From contig NZ_VOEI01000007.1 in NCBI RefSeq assembly GCF_007846095.1, positions 222,964 through 286,963 on the forward strand: DNA of 64,000 nucleotides. Direction: 5' to 3'. The notes below the pieces were generated by a model, which was given only the letters and a program-made list of their open reading frames with translations, was not told the origin of the DNA and did no database searches. Every line of letters starts with the position of its first letter. Position 1 is the first letter of the stretch. This DNA comes from Mucilaginibacter achroorhodeus. GTDB lineage: Bacteria > Bacteroidota > Bacteroidia > Sphingobacteriales > Sphingobacteriaceae. Positions 44,561-53,717 of this stretch are shown here, piece by piece. The position numbers were made by a program, and so were the translations under genes.

Positions 44561-44786
44561 AGTAATTAGTTAAAGGTTATATCGCATTAAAGGCTTTTTT
44601 TACCGTTAAAGCTATTTTTCTTCAAATGATATTCTAATAAATATAGCAAAATCAAACAACTTAAAATTTGCTGCTCTTGTTTGCTTATAACAGATGTATA
44701 ACGGCTAAAGTAAGTACAATATGATTAAAACACAAAATGACCGCATTTATTATAACTAATACTAAAACAGCTTACCGCTGAGTTTA

Positions 44787-44794
44787 TATCTTTG
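44787..44794 (+). promoter_or_regulatory. -7 element upstream of the GHL10 gene
   Basis: TATCTTTG fits TAnnTTTG exactly and lies 25 bases before the ATG at 44819. A clear TTG at the right distance upstream is missing. Confidence 0.4.
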
Positions 44795-44818
44795 GGCTCC
44801 AATTAAAATAACGGCTTA

Positions 44819-46387
44819 ATGCGTTTAAATAAATATTTCTTCTGCTGTCTTTCCGCAATAATTTTACACCTAACAGCCAATGCGCAAGGCCCGTTAAAAG
44901 GCGATACCACAACTGATATTTTACTTGATACGGTTAAGCAACCAAAATACGAGATGCGGGCTGTTTGGATAGCCACCGTTGTGAACCTGGATTGGCCAAC
45001 CAATGCCCGCGCCACCGCAGAAGCGCAAAAAAGAGAGCTTGCGGAGGAGATGAATGTGCACCAAAAGATCGGCATAAATGCCATTATGTTCCAGGTAAGG
45101 CCGGCGGCCGATGCCTTATATGCCAAAAGCCGCGAGCCGTGGTCAAAATACCTGACCACCAGGCAAGGCCAAAATCCGGGTTATGACCCGCTTGAGTTTG
45201 CCGTTACCGAAGCACACAAACGCGGAATGGAACTGCATGCCTGGTTTAATCCATACAGGGCTACGTTCGATGGCAAATTCTCAACATTGGCACAGGACCA
45301 TATTACGCGCACCAAGCCGGATTGGTTCTTTATTTACGATGGTATAAAATTATTTAACCCGGGATTGCCTGAGGTGCGTGAATACATTGTGCAGGTAATA
45401 CTTGATGTAGTAAAGAACTATGATGTAGATGGCATCCACATGGATGACTATTTCTATCCGTATCCGGTACGCGGTCAAGTGATCAATGATGCCGATGCTT
45501 TTGCGAAGTATGGTGGCGATTTTGATAACATTAAAGACTGGCGCCGCAACAACGTTGACCAACTGATACACATGCTGGCCGATAGCATACATAAATACAA
45601 GCCTCATATGAAATTCGGTATCAGTCCGTTTGGGATATGGGCCAATAAAAGCCAGCATCCGGATGGCTCTGCAACTAATGGAGGATCATCATACATCGAG
45701 AACTTTGCCGATACCCGAAAATGGATGCAAGAGGGCTGGATAGACTATATTAGTCCGCAGATATACTGGCAGATAGGAAACCGTGCCGCAGCCTTTGATG
45801 TACTGTTAGACTGGTGGAGCAACAATACCTATAACCGTCACCTGTATGTGGGGCAGGCCCCTTACCGCTTCTACGAGGCGCGGAGCCCGGCGTTTAAGAA
45901 CCCCTCTGAGATACCTAACCAGTTAAGACTTATCCGCGCTAACCCGCGGGTGCAGGGGAGTATCTACTTCAGGTCGCAATCGCTTATCGCAAATGCTAAT
46001 CATATAGCGGATACGCTTAAACGTGATTTTTACCGTTACCCTGCCATGCCACCGCCCATGCTTTGGTTAGATTCGGTACCGCCTTACCCGGTACAAAACT
46101 TTACCGCCCGGGCAGAAAATAAAGGCATTATGCTGAAATGGACCGCACCGCCGCCGGCAGAGGATGGTGAGCCTGCGTATGGCTTTGTAGTATATCGTTT
46201 CCAGGCGAATGAGAAGTTTGACCTGGCCGACCCAAAGAATATCATACACATACAGTACGACGCTACACCGTATTACTTTGATACCAATATACAGCGCGGA
46301 CAGACCTACTTCTACGTTGTAACGGCCATAGACAGGCTTAAAAATGAAAGCGAAAGGTCGCCAACCATGACGATAGTGGCACCTTAG
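44819..46387 (+). CDS. GHL10-family secreted glycoside hydrolase
   Basis: 522 residues with a signal peptide ending LTANAQ. The catalytic domain (about 40-400, former DUF187/GHL10) starts with EMRAVWIATVVNLDWPT and has the barrel motifs FQVRPAADALYAKSREPWS, ELHAWFNPYRA and DGIHMDDYFYPYP. The C-terminal 100 residues form a fibronectin type III-like domain (PPYPVQNFTARAENKGIMLKWTAP...). Family members cleave peptidoglycan sugar or other polysaccharides; the exact substrate is not determined here. Confidence 0.9.
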   Translation: MRLNKYFFCCLSAIILHLTANAQGPLKGDTTTDILLDTVKQPKYEMRAVWIATVVNLDWPTNARATAEAQKRELAEEMNVHQKIGINAIMFQVRPAADALYAKSREPWSKYLTTRQGQNPGYDPLEFAVTEAHKRGMELHAWFNPYRATFDGKFSTLAQDHITRTKPDWFFIYDGIKLFNPGLPEVREYIVQVILDVVKNYDVDGIHMDDYFYPYPVRGQVINDADAFAKYGGDFDNIKDWRRNNVDQLIHMLADSIHKYKPHMKFGISPFGIWANKSQHPDGSATNGGSSYIENFADTRKWMQEGWIDYISPQIYWQIGNRAAAFDVLLDWWSNNTYNRHLYVGQAPYRFYEARSPAFKNPSEIPNQLRLIRANPRVQGSIYFRSQSLIANANHIADTLKRDFYRYPAMPPPMLWLDSVPPYPVQNFTARAENKGIMLKWTAPPPAEDGEPAYGFVVYRFQANEKFDLADPKNIIHIQYDATPYYFDTNIQRGQTYFYVVTAIDRLKNESERSPTMTIVAP

Positions 46388-46432
46388 CAAGTGTTCACGT
46401 TCACGGCATGAACACTTGTGAACGCCGTGAAC
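46388..46432. repeat. interleaved inverted repeats (pseudoknot topology)
   Basis: CAAGTGTTCA (46388-46397) pairs with TGAACACTTG (46409-46418), and GTTCACGGC (46399-46407) pairs with GCCGTGAAC (46424-46432). The 10-bp and 9-bp stems are interleaved. The element begins one base after the GHL10 stop and has no T run. Confidence 0.6.
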
Positions 46433-46651
46433 GCTTGACCCGTCCTGAAAAAATTTACAGAGGATGGATTAATACTTTAGTGAATTTACACTTGATCATT
46501 CAATACCGCTCGTCAATAATACTTTCCTCGAAATGTTTTTGCAGGTAACCTTGATGCAATTGTCATAAGGGTATCTTATAATAAATGTTTAAACACGCAT
46601 TTAAAATGTTAAATTATATTATGTGTAATTTTGCGGGTTAATACAGGTATT

Positions 46652-47308
46652 ATGGCATATAAAGCAATAATTGCCGGTGCAAGCGGCTTAATAGGTAGTA
46701 AACTGTTAGAAATACTGTTACAAAAAGCACAGTACAGCGAGGTATTGGTCTTAGTTAGGAAAGAGTTACCAGTAAGCCATCCAAAATTGGTGCAGTTGGT
46801 AATTAATTTTGATGAACTGGATAAACACGCTGCAGCTATTACCGGCCATGTTGTATTTAGTTGCCTGGGCACTACTAAAGCACAAACTCCGGATAAAAAT
46901 GAATACCGAAAGATAGATCATGATTATCCGGTAAAGCTTGCACAATTAGCCAGGCAAAACGGCGTTAAACATTTCCATTTGATAAGTGCAGTTGGCGCAA
47001 ACGAAAATTCGTCTAACAGTTATCTTAAGTTGAAGGGAGAAGTTGAGCGCGATGTTGAGAAGGTAGGCTTACCTGTTCTTCATATCTACCGGCCGTCAAT
47101 GCTGGTGGGTGAGCGGAAAGATCGTCGCATTGCAGAGACTATCATTAATGGCCTGTTTAAAGTTATTGATCCGTTGCTGGTTGGCGGCTTAAAGAAATAT
47201 CAAAGCATAAAAGCCCCGCAACTGGCATGGGCCATGTTTAAAAAATCATTGGATAATGCCGAAGGCACATTTATACATACCACAGATAAAATCAAACTGA
47301 TAAAGTGA
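46652..47308 (+). CDS. NAD(P)-binding oxidoreductase, HTATIP2-like
   Basis: 218 residues from the ATG at 46652. Rossmann-fold short-chain dehydrogenase/reductase (atypical): the dinucleotide motif IAGASGLIGSKLLEIL, then LVRKELP, VVFSCLGTTKAQT and FHLISAVGANENSSNSYLKLKGEVE with the Ser/Tyr/Lys of the active site. The closest known theme is the HTATIP2/TIP30 group. A -7 element TAATTTTG at 46626-46633 suits its promoter. The stop overlaps the GTG start of the ABC-F gene. Confidence 0.85.
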   Translation: MAYKAIIAGASGLIGSKLLEILLQKAQYSEVLVLVRKELPVSHPKLVQLVINFDELDKHAAAITGHVVFSCLGTTKAQTPDKNEYRKIDHDYPVKLAQLARQNGVKHFHLISAVGANENSSNSYLKLKGEVERDVEKVGLPVLHIYRPSMLVGERKDRRIAETIINGLFKVIDPLLVGGLKKYQSIKAPQLAWAMFKKSLDNAEGTFIHTTDKIKLIK

Positions 47309-49176
47309 GTGCATCTTTTATATCGGCCGAAAACTTAGGCCATTCTTTTCATGACAACTGGTTATTTAAAAATGTAACCATTGGCATAAACCGCGGCAGG
47401 CGTGTTGCTTTAGTCGGCGTTAATGGCGCGGGCAAAAGCACGCTATTGAAAATACTTTCAGGAACGCTTAAGCCTACAGAGGGCAAAGTAGCACAGGCTA
47501 AGGAACTTAATGTTGGTTACCTGGAGCAAGACCCCGACTTTAAAGGCGCACTTACTATAAGCGACTACATTTTCCACGCTGATAATAAACAACAGCAAGC
47601 TATTCGTAAATATGAAGAGTTATTAGAGAATGACCCTGATAATATGGACGCCCTTAACAAGGTGATGGAGGAGTTAAGCGAAATAGATGCGTGGGAGTAT
47701 GAATACAAGATCAAGACCATTCTCGGCAGGCTGGATATCCATCATCTTAACCAACAGATCAACACACTATCTGGCGGGCAAAAAAAACGTTTAGCTCTTG
47801 CTAAACTTTTAATTGAAGATCCGGAACTATATGTTTTAGATGAGCCAACCAACCACCTTGATATTGATACCATTGAGTGGCTGGAGAAATTACTTACAGA
47901 AGGTAATAAAACCATTTTGATGGTTACTCACGACAGATATTTTCTGGATAACGTTTGTAACGAGATATTAGAGATAGATAAAGGCAAGATAATCCCTTAC
48001 GCAGGTAACTACGCCTACTACCTTGAAAAGAAAGCTGAGCGAGAAGCTTCGGATGAAGCCTCTTTTCAAAAGAACAGCAACTTGTTGCGTAAAGAGTTAG
48101 AATGGATGCGCCGCCAGCCAAAAGCAAGGGGTACTAAATCAAAGTCGAGGATTGATGCCTTTTATGACCTGGAAGCGAAAACTAAAAACGGTAGCCCTAA
48201 GCAAAATGTTGAACTAAGTGTAAAGACAGCGCGCCAGGGAAATAAAATAATGGAGCTGCACAACGTCACCAAAGGGTTTAGCGGCAATACGTTCGTAAAC
48301 GACTTTACTTACACTTTTAAAAAGGGTGACAGGATAGGCCTTGCTGGTAAAAACGGCAGCGGCAAATCAACACTGCTTAATTTGATCACGGGCAACTTAC
48401 TGCCGGATGGAGGAAAAATAGACACCGGGGAAACTACCGTATTAGGCTATTTTAATCAGGCGGGATTAACTTTTAAAGACGACGACCGGGTTATAGATAT
48501 TGTTAAGAACGTTGCCGAGTTTATTACCATGGCGGATGGCAAAACCATTTCGGCTTCTGCGTTGCTTACATTGTTCCTCTTCCCTCCTGCTAAGCAATAT
48601 GGCATGGTAGCTAAGCTAAGCGGTGGCGAAAAGAAACGTCTTCATTTAATGAAGATATTAATGAAGAACCCAAACTTCCTGATACTGGATGAGCCCACAA
48701 ACGATCTTGACATAGATACTTTAAATGTGTTAGAAGAGTTCCTGATCACTTATCCGGGTATTTTGATGCTGGTATCTCACGACCGTTACCTGCTTGATAA
48801 AATGGCAGAGCAGTTGTTTATTATGGAACCCGGTGGCCATGTAAGAATATTTAACGGCAACTATTCTTCGTATCGTACTGAATTAGAAGAAAGCAAACAG
48901 CAAGCAAAGAAACCTGCGCCTGTTACTGCCCCGGTCGAAACATCGCAACCAAAGAAGAGCAAGCTTTCATTTAAAGAAGAGAAAGAACTGGAAAGTTTAG
49001 AAAAAGAAATTGCTTCCATTGAAGATAAAATACAAGTAGGCAATGATTCGTTAAACAAAACAGATATAGACCAGCAAACTTTAAGTGATACCACCGCTCT
49101 ATTGAGCAAACTTAACGATCAACTTGAAGAAAAAACGATGCGTTGGTTAGAACTATCTGAGCTTAAAGAAGCATGA
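47305..49176 (+). CDS. uup: ABC-F family ATPase, Uup-like
   Basis: 623 residues, starting with GTG at 47305, which overlaps the previous stop. Two ATPase domains: Walker A GVNGAGKST and GKNGSGKST, signatures LSGGQKKRL and LSGGEKKRL, Walker B DEPTNHLD and DEPTNDLD. There are no membrane segments. The linker between the domains is basic. The C-terminal extension (about 530-623) is a coiled coil (KEEKELESLEKEIASIEDK), which is the Uup hallmark. The family acts on ribosomes or DNA branch structures. Part of an operon reaching mnmG. Confidence 0.9.
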   Translation: MSASFISAENLGHSFHDNWLFKNVTIGINRGRRVALVGVNGAGKSTLLKILSGTLKPTEGKVAQAKELNVGYLEQDPDFKGALTISDYIFHADNKQQQAIRKYEELLENDPDNMDALNKVMEELSEIDAWEYEYKIKTILGRLDIHHLNQQINTLSGGQKKRLALAKLLIEDPELYVLDEPTNHLDIDTIEWLEKLLTEGNKTILMVTHDRYFLDNVCNEILEIDKGKIIPYAGNYAYYLEKKAEREASDEASFQKNSNLLRKELEWMRRQPKARGTKSKSRIDAFYDLEAKTKNGSPKQNVELSVKTARQGNKIMELHNVTKGFSGNTFVNDFTYTFKKGDRIGLAGKNGSGKSTLLNLITGNLLPDGGKIDTGETTVLGYFNQAGLTFKDDDRVIDIVKNVAEFITMADGKTISASALLTLFLFPPAKQYGMVAKLSGGEKKRLHLMKILMKNPNFLILDEPTNDLDIDTLNVLEEFLITYPGILMLVSHDRYLLDKMAEQLFIMEPGGHVRIFNGNYSSYRTELEESKQQAKKPAPVTAPVETSQPKKSKLSFKEEKELESLEKEIASIEDKIQVGNDSLNKTDIDQQTLSDTTALLSKLNDQLEEKTMRWLELSELKEA

Positions 49177-49418
49177 AAAAGTCGGATATAATTGCTTCCA
49201 TAGGCGTTACTATATTATTGGTTGCATTTGTTCTTAATCTTTTCAAGGTGATTAGCACTCAAAGCAAGGTTTACTCTGCTTTGAATTTTATAGGAGCAGC
49301 TTTGTGCGGCTATTCGTCGTACTTGATACAATTTTACCCATTTGTGATATTAGAAAGCATTTGGGCTGCGTTTGGGTTATATTCATTTTTCAATGTTCCA
49401 CGTGGAACATCTAAGTAG
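49173..49418 (+). CDS. small membrane protein, CBU_0592-like
   Basis: 81 residues with three hydrophobic helices (about 7-25, 33-50 and 55-73). The pattern VYSALNFIGAALCGYSSY followed by PFVILESIWAAFGLYS resembles the CBU_0592 family of unknown function. The ATG overlaps the uup stop (ATGA). The last codons (NVPRGTSK) are written by the first parS-like palindrome, so the C-terminus is set by that site. Confidence 0.78.
   Translation: MKKSDIIASIGVTILLVAFVLNLFKVISTQSKVYSALNFIGAALCGYSSYLIQFYPFVILESIWAAFGLYSFFNVPRGTSK
49393..49410. promoter_or_regulatory. parS-like site 1
   Basis: TGTTCCACGTGGAACA (49394-49409) is a perfect 16-bp palindrome, extended by A and T at its ends to 18 bp. It fits the general bacterial parS form TGTTnCACGTGnAACA bound by ParB. 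It lies inside the 3' end of the small membrane protein gene. Confidence 0.85.
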
Positions 49419-49428
49419 AATTTGTAAA

Positions 49429-49446
49429 ATGTTCCACGTGGAACAT
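49429..49446. promoter_or_regulatory. parS-like site 2
   Basis: A second identical 18-bp palindrome, 36 bases centre to centre from the first and 11 bases before the mnmG ATG. Confidence 0.85.
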
Positions 49447-49456
49447 CAGATTATAT

Positions 49457-51319
49457 ATGTTTAAAAAGTATAATGTAATCGTTGTAGGTGCCGGGCATGC
49501 GGGCTGTGAAGCCGCCGCTGCTGCGGCTAATTTAGGTTCATCAGTACTATTGATAACCATGAATATGGGAACAATTGCGCAGATGAGCTGTAACCCTGCT
49601 ATGGGCGGTGTAGCTAAGGGGCAGATAGTGCGAGAGGTTGATGCATTGGGTGGATATTCGGGTATTATCACCGATAAAACCTCTATCCAATTCAGGATGC
49701 TCAACCAATCTAAAGGGCCCGCTATGTGGAGCCCGCGTGCACAAAGCGACCGTATGCGCTTTGCTGAAGAATGGCGCTTGGCGTTAGAACGTACTCCAAA
49801 TGTAGATATGTGGCAGGATACCGTTACCTCCCTTCTAATTAAAAACAACGCCATTACCGGTGTGAAAACGTCTATTGGTGTAGAGATAGAAGCCGATGCA
49901 GTAGTACTTACAAATGGTACTTTTTTAAATGGTATTATTCATATAGGCGAAAAGAAATTCGGCGGTGGCCGAACCGGAGAAAAATCTTCAACAGGTTTAA
50001 CAGAACAGTTGGTTACCTTAGGGTTTGAGGCCGGTAGAATGAAGACCGGTACCCCTCCCCGCGTTGATGGCCGAAGCCTTAATTACTCCCTTATGGAAGA
50101 ACAATGGGGAGATGAAGTGCGTGGTAAATTCTCATATACTGATGTAAAAGGTATTGAAGAACAACGCTGCTGCTGGATCACTTACACCAACAGTAACGTA
50201 CACGAGACGCTGAAAGAGGGCTTTGAAAAGTCGCCCATGTTTACGGGGCGTATTAAAGGTTTAGGCCCTCGGTACTGCCCTTCAATCGAAGATAAAATAA
50301 ACAGGTTTGCGGAACGCGACAGGCACCAGATATTTGTAGAACCTGAAGGATTAAATACGGTTGAAATCTATGTAAATGGTTTCTCAACTTCGCTTCCAGA
50401 AGATGTGCAATACCGCGCACTAACGCAAATACCCGGATTTGAAAACGCCAAAATGTTTAGACCGGGATATGCCATCGAATATGACTTCTTCCCTCCTACA
50501 CAGTTAGGCTTAACGCTTGAGACAAAACAGATCAGCAATCTCTATTTTGCAGGCCAGATAAATGGCACCACCGGATATGAAGAAGCGGCATCGCAAGGTT
50601 TTATAGCAGGCATCAATGCGCATCAGAAAATAAATGATAAGCACGAGCTGATCCTTAAAAGGTCAGAGTCTTACATCGGTGTATTGATAGATGACCTGGT
50701 TACAAAAGGAACAGAAGAACCTTATCGCATGTTTACCTCACGTGCTGAGCATAGGTTACTTCTTCGCCAGGATAATGCCGATATAAGGTTAAGCCCTATT
50801 GGTCATGAGTTAGGTTTGATAAGCGATGAAAGATTAGATAAAGTGAACGCCAAGATCAAAAACTCTGACGCGATAGTTGGGTTTGCAAAAGCTAAAAGTA
50901 TTGAGCCGGCAAAGGTTAATGCTATTTTGGAAGAGAATGGTACTTCAGCAATCAATCAAAACACCAAGCTTTTCAATTTATTAAGCAGGCCACAGGTAGG
51001 CTTTGATGAACTGAATGCTGTAGACGACTCATTACAAGAGCTACTATCGAAATATGATAAAGAAACAATTGAGCAGGCTGAAATAAAAATCAAATACGAG
51101 AGTTACTTTATCAAAGAAATGGAAATAGTTGACAAGATGAAAAAGATGGAAGATCGGGAGATCAATCCAAATTTTGATTATAGTCAGTTAGGTTCATTAT
51201 CAAAAGAAGCACGCGAAAAATTATCAAGGATAAAACCGCGGACTTTAGGCCAGGCGTCGAGAATTTCCGGTGTGTCACCATCAGATGTATCGGTTTTGAT
51301 GGTGCATGTATCAAGATAA
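49457..51319 (+). CDS. mnmG: tRNA uridine-5-carboxymethylaminomethyl modification enzyme MnmG
   Basis: FAD-binding half of the MnmE/MnmG complex that modifies the wobble uridine of several tRNAs. 620 residues. The FAD motif VVGAGHAGCEAA is at 9-20. Further signatures are MSCNPAMGGVAKG, GTFLNGIIHIGEKKFGGGRTGE, MKTGTPPRVDG and TSRAEHRLLLRQDNAD. The C-terminal tRNA/MnmE-binding region ends at VHVSR. mnmG is next to oriC in many bacteria, which fits the two parS-like sites just upstream. Confidence 0.97.
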   Translation: MFKKYNVIVVGAGHAGCEAAAAAANLGSSVLLITMNMGTIAQMSCNPAMGGVAKGQIVREVDALGGYSGIITDKTSIQFRMLNQSKGPAMWSPRAQSDRMRFAEEWRLALERTPNVDMWQDTVTSLLIKNNAITGVKTSIGVEIEADAVVLTNGTFLNGIIHIGEKKFGGGRTGEKSSTGLTEQLVTLGFEAGRMKTGTPPRVDGRSLNYSLMEEQWGDEVRGKFSYTDVKGIEEQRCCWITYTNSNVHETLKEGFEKSPMFTGRIKGLGPRYCPSIEDKINRFAERDRHQIFVEPEGLNTVEIYVNGFSTSLPEDVQYRALTQIPGFENAKMFRPGYAIEYDFFPPTQLGLTLETKQISNLYFAGQINGTTGYEEAASQGFIAGINAHQKINDKHELILKRSESYIGVLIDDLVTKGTEEPYRMFTSRAEHRLLLRQDNADIRLSPIGHELGLISDERLDKVNAKIKNSDAIVGFAKAKSIEPAKVNAILEENGTSAINQNTKLFNLLSRPQVGFDELNAVDDSLQELLSKYDKETIEQAEIKIKYESYFIKEMEIVDKMKKMEDREINPNFDYSQLGSLSKEAREKLSRIKPRTLGQASRISGVSPSDVSVLMVHVSR

Positions 51320-51434
51320 TTAATAAGTTACTGATTTACAGTTATTTATAAAATATTAATTTTAAGCCATTATTTCAAATTTTTGATATTGGCGATCATA
51401 AAAACATAAAAATCGTTTATAGGGCTTAAAATCT

Positions 51435-53075
51435 ATGTTAAATCAAAAACCTGCCTTTTTTGCCAAAAATGTTTCCTTAATTTTTGTGATCCTGTTTGTT
51501 TTTGGCTGCGCTGCTATCCAAAGGCCGCAGGGAGGCCCTCGGGATCTCACCCCACCCAAACTGGTTAAGGCTACTCCGCCAAACATGACCAGAAATTTTA
51601 ATGCAAAAGAAGTGACCCTGGAGTTTGACGAATTTTTTAAACTCACCAACACTTACCAGGAAATAACCATGAGCCCTACGCCGGAAAAACCACCGGAGTA
51701 CAATGCCAACAGGAAAACACTGCAGATTAAATTTAAGGATACGCTGATGAAGAATACCACTTACGTTATCAACTTCGGTAAAGCCATCCAGGACGTGAAC
51801 GAAAGTAACGTGCTTAAAAATTTTACGTATGTGTTTTCGACCGGGCAACACATCGATTCGTTAAGCATGTCTGGCACCGTGGTTAACAGCACAACGCAAG
51901 AGCGGGAAAAGGACGCAACCGTGATGATCTTTCCTTTAAGCCAGGATTCTGTTTACTTCGGTAAACGCAAGCCATCTATATTCACTACCACAGACTCATC
52001 TGGTAATTTTTCATTGAATAACCTGCACGAAGGATCTTACAGGATCTATGCCTTAAAAGAATCGAGCCCCAATAAAATATTCGACAACGATAAAGAACTT
52101 ATCGCGTTCTCTAAAAAACCCATAGTGCTTAGTAAAGATACCAGCAACATCAGGCTGGCTTTATTTAACCAAGTACCCGACAAGTTTAGGGTTGAAAAGA
52201 AATTCGGTAACGACGGCGTGCTATCCTTACTATTTAACAAGCGGTTGGCTAATCCATCCGTCAAGGTAATTTATCCGGCAGCGCTAAATGATGAGAAAAT
52301 AGTTGAGCTGTCAAAAAACAAGGATACGGCAACCGTTTACATGCGTAATATGAACTGGGATTCCCTTCGCGTAGCTGTTTACGACGGTAATAAGCCTTTG
52401 GATACTGTTTACCAGCGCAAGCAATTAAAAGAATCCTTTGTACGTAACCTGGGCTTTAAATATGGTATAAACCGTGATAACCGTTTAAAACCGGGATCAG
52501 ATCTTTCCATTACAGCTACCCTGCCTATAGCATCTTACGAACAAGGTCTGATGATCCTTAAAGAGGATTCTACAACCATTCAAAACTTCACTATCACAAA
52601 AGATACGGCCTCTACAAGAACGGTTTATCTCAAGTACCGTTTCAGGCCGGGCAGAAAGTATCAGTTGCTTTTAAACGAAGCAGCCTTTACCGACATCTAT
52701 GGTGATAAAAATAAACGTACGGCAGTTAATTTTGAGGGTGATAAACAAGAAAATTATAGTCAGCTAACCTTAAAAGTAACCGTTCCTGAACAAGGCAAAA
52801 GTTACGTAGTAGAATTGCTTGACGACCAGAAAAACCTTTTAAGAAGTGACCCGATAACGGGCAACACTTCCATCGTTTACAAAAACTATTTAACGGGCAA
52901 ATATCGCATACGGGTGGTGTATGATAATAACAAGAACGGCCGTTGGGACAGTGGTAACGTGAGGCAAAAACAACAACCGGAGAACATTTGGGTTTACGAC
53001 AAAGAGCTGCTGCTGAGGCCAAACTGGGAGTCAGAAGAACCCTTAGCGATACCTAAGGAACAAATTAATCCTTAA
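51435..53075 (+). CDS. Big_5 Ig-like domain lipoprotein
   Basis: 546 residues. A long signal sequence ends at the lipobox FVFGCAA (Cys25). The Ig-like (Big_5) domain at about 38-130 contains RPQGGPRDLTPPKLVKATPP and ends near FVFSTGQ (YVFSTG). A carboxypeptidase-regulatory-like beta domain follows (about 140-215, GTVVNSTTQEREKDATVMIF). The C-terminal region (about 440-546) is also beta-rich. Widespread in Bacteroidota, function unknown, probably outer-membrane associated. It overlaps the convergent carbonic anhydrase gene by 11 bases. Confidence 0.88.
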   Translation: MLNQKPAFFAKNVSLIFVILFVFGCAAIQRPQGGPRDLTPPKLVKATPPNMTRNFNAKEVTLEFDEFFKLTNTYQEITMSPTPEKPPEYNANRKTLQIKFKDTLMKNTTYVINFGKAIQDVNESNVLKNFTYVFSTGQHIDSLSMSGTVVNSTTQEREKDATVMIFPLSQDSVYFGKRKPSIFTTTDSSGNFSLNNLHEGSYRIYALKESSPNKIFDNDKELIAFSKKPIVLSKDTSNIRLALFNQVPDKFRVEKKFGNDGVLSLLFNKRLANPSVKVIYPAALNDEKIVELSKNKDTATVYMRNMNWDSLRVAVYDGNKPLDTVYQRKQLKESFVRNLGFKYGINRDNRLKPGSDLSITATLPIASYEQGLMILKEDSTTIQNFTITKDTASTRTVYLKYRFRPGRKYQLLLNEAAFTDIYGDKNKRTAVNFEGDKQENYSQLTLKVTVPEQGKSYVVELLDDQKNLLRSDPITGNTSIVYKNYLTGKYRIRVVYDNNKNGRWDSGNVRQKQQPENIWVYDKELLLRPNWESEEPLAIPKEQINP

Positions 53076-53577
53076 ACCAACCGGAATACATAATATAATT
53101 GTTAGGCAGTTTATCCAATAAAGCCCTTTGCTCATTAGTAAGGGGCTTTATTTTTTTAGCGGGCGAACCTGCATACAAATAGCCCGATTCGCATATGGTG
53201 CGTTCTAAGACCACAGAACCGGCACCGATGATCACATATTCCTCAACTACAGCATCGTCCATTACAATGGCTCCCATACCTATTAAAACATTGTCTTTAA
53301 GTGTGCAGCCATGTACAATGGCATTATGGCCTATAGAAACGTTACTACCAATGTTAGTAGGTGATTTTAAATAAGTTGCATGTATGCAGGCGTTATCCTG
53401 TATGTTGGTATTGTTACCTATTTTAATGTAATGCACATCTCCGCGGATAACGGCATTAAACCACACCGAACAGTTATCACCCATCACTACATCACCAACA
53501 ATGGTTGCATTAGGCGCAATAAAAACATCATTACCGATAACAGGAGATTTATCTTTAACAGGAAGGATTACAGGCAT
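53065..53577 (-). CDS. gamma-class carbonic anhydrase family protein
   Basis: 170-residue left-handed beta-helix of hexapeptide repeats. The three zinc-ligand His positions of the family are present as His66 (ACIHATY), His84 (SIGHNAIV) and His89 (IVHGC). The substrate-contact Arg and Asp are in NAVIRGDVHYI. It is of the YrdA/PaaY type, in which activity is often weak, so the true role could differ. Confidence 0.88.
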   Translation of the reverse strand: MPVILPVKDKSPVIGNDVFIAPNATIVGDVVMGDNCSVWFNAVIRGDVHYIKIGNNTNIQDNACIHATYLKSPTNIGSNVSIGHNAIVHGCTLKDNVLIGMGAIVMDDAVVEEYVIIGAGSVVLERTICESGYLYAGSPAKKIKPLTNEQRALLDKLPNNYIMYSGWFKD

Positions 53578-53584
53578 ATTTTAA

Positions 53585-53620
53585 TGAGTGATTGAGTGAA
53601 TTATTGAATGAGTGAATATT
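53585..53620. repeat. octamer word array
   Basis: Four contiguous 8-base units (53585-53616). The first and fourth are identical (AATGAGTG), the second differs by one base, and the third is strongly diverged. It lies between the carbonic anhydrase start and tRNA-Gly. Confidence 0.6.
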
Positions 53621-53641
53621 TTATTAAGTTTGACATTGTAA

Positions 53642-53714
53642 GCGAAAATAGCTCAGCTGGTAGAGCATCAGTTTCCCAAACTGAAGGCCGCGGGTTCGAA
53701 TCCCGTTTTTCGCT
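53642..53714 (+). tRNA. tRNA-Gly (anticodon CCC)
   Basis: Cloverleaf with acceptor GCGAAAA/TTTTCGC, D arm GCTCAGCTGGTAGAGC, anticodon arm TCAGT-TTCCCAA-ACTGA and T arm GCGGG-TTCGAAT-CCCGT. The discriminator is T and CCA is not encoded. The anticodon CCC reads GGG. Confidence 0.95.
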
Positions 53715-53717
53715 CTA

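Noticed and set aside
49393..49446. CACGTG palindromes as a transcription-factor operator for mnmG
   Set aside because: Two identical copies matching parS over 16 bases, one inside coding sequence, fit ParB sites better than an operator.
49411..49854. 147-residue minus-strand ORF over the mnmG start
   Set aside because: It lies antisense to the conserved mnmG N-terminus and includes the parS palindrome; no family likeness. A shadow frame.
51320..51434. Gap after mnmG as replication origin
   Set aside because: AT-rich, but I see no cluster of TTATCCACA-type DnaA boxes and no dnaA, dnaN or gyrB gene near it. The parS-like sites suggest only proximity to the origin.
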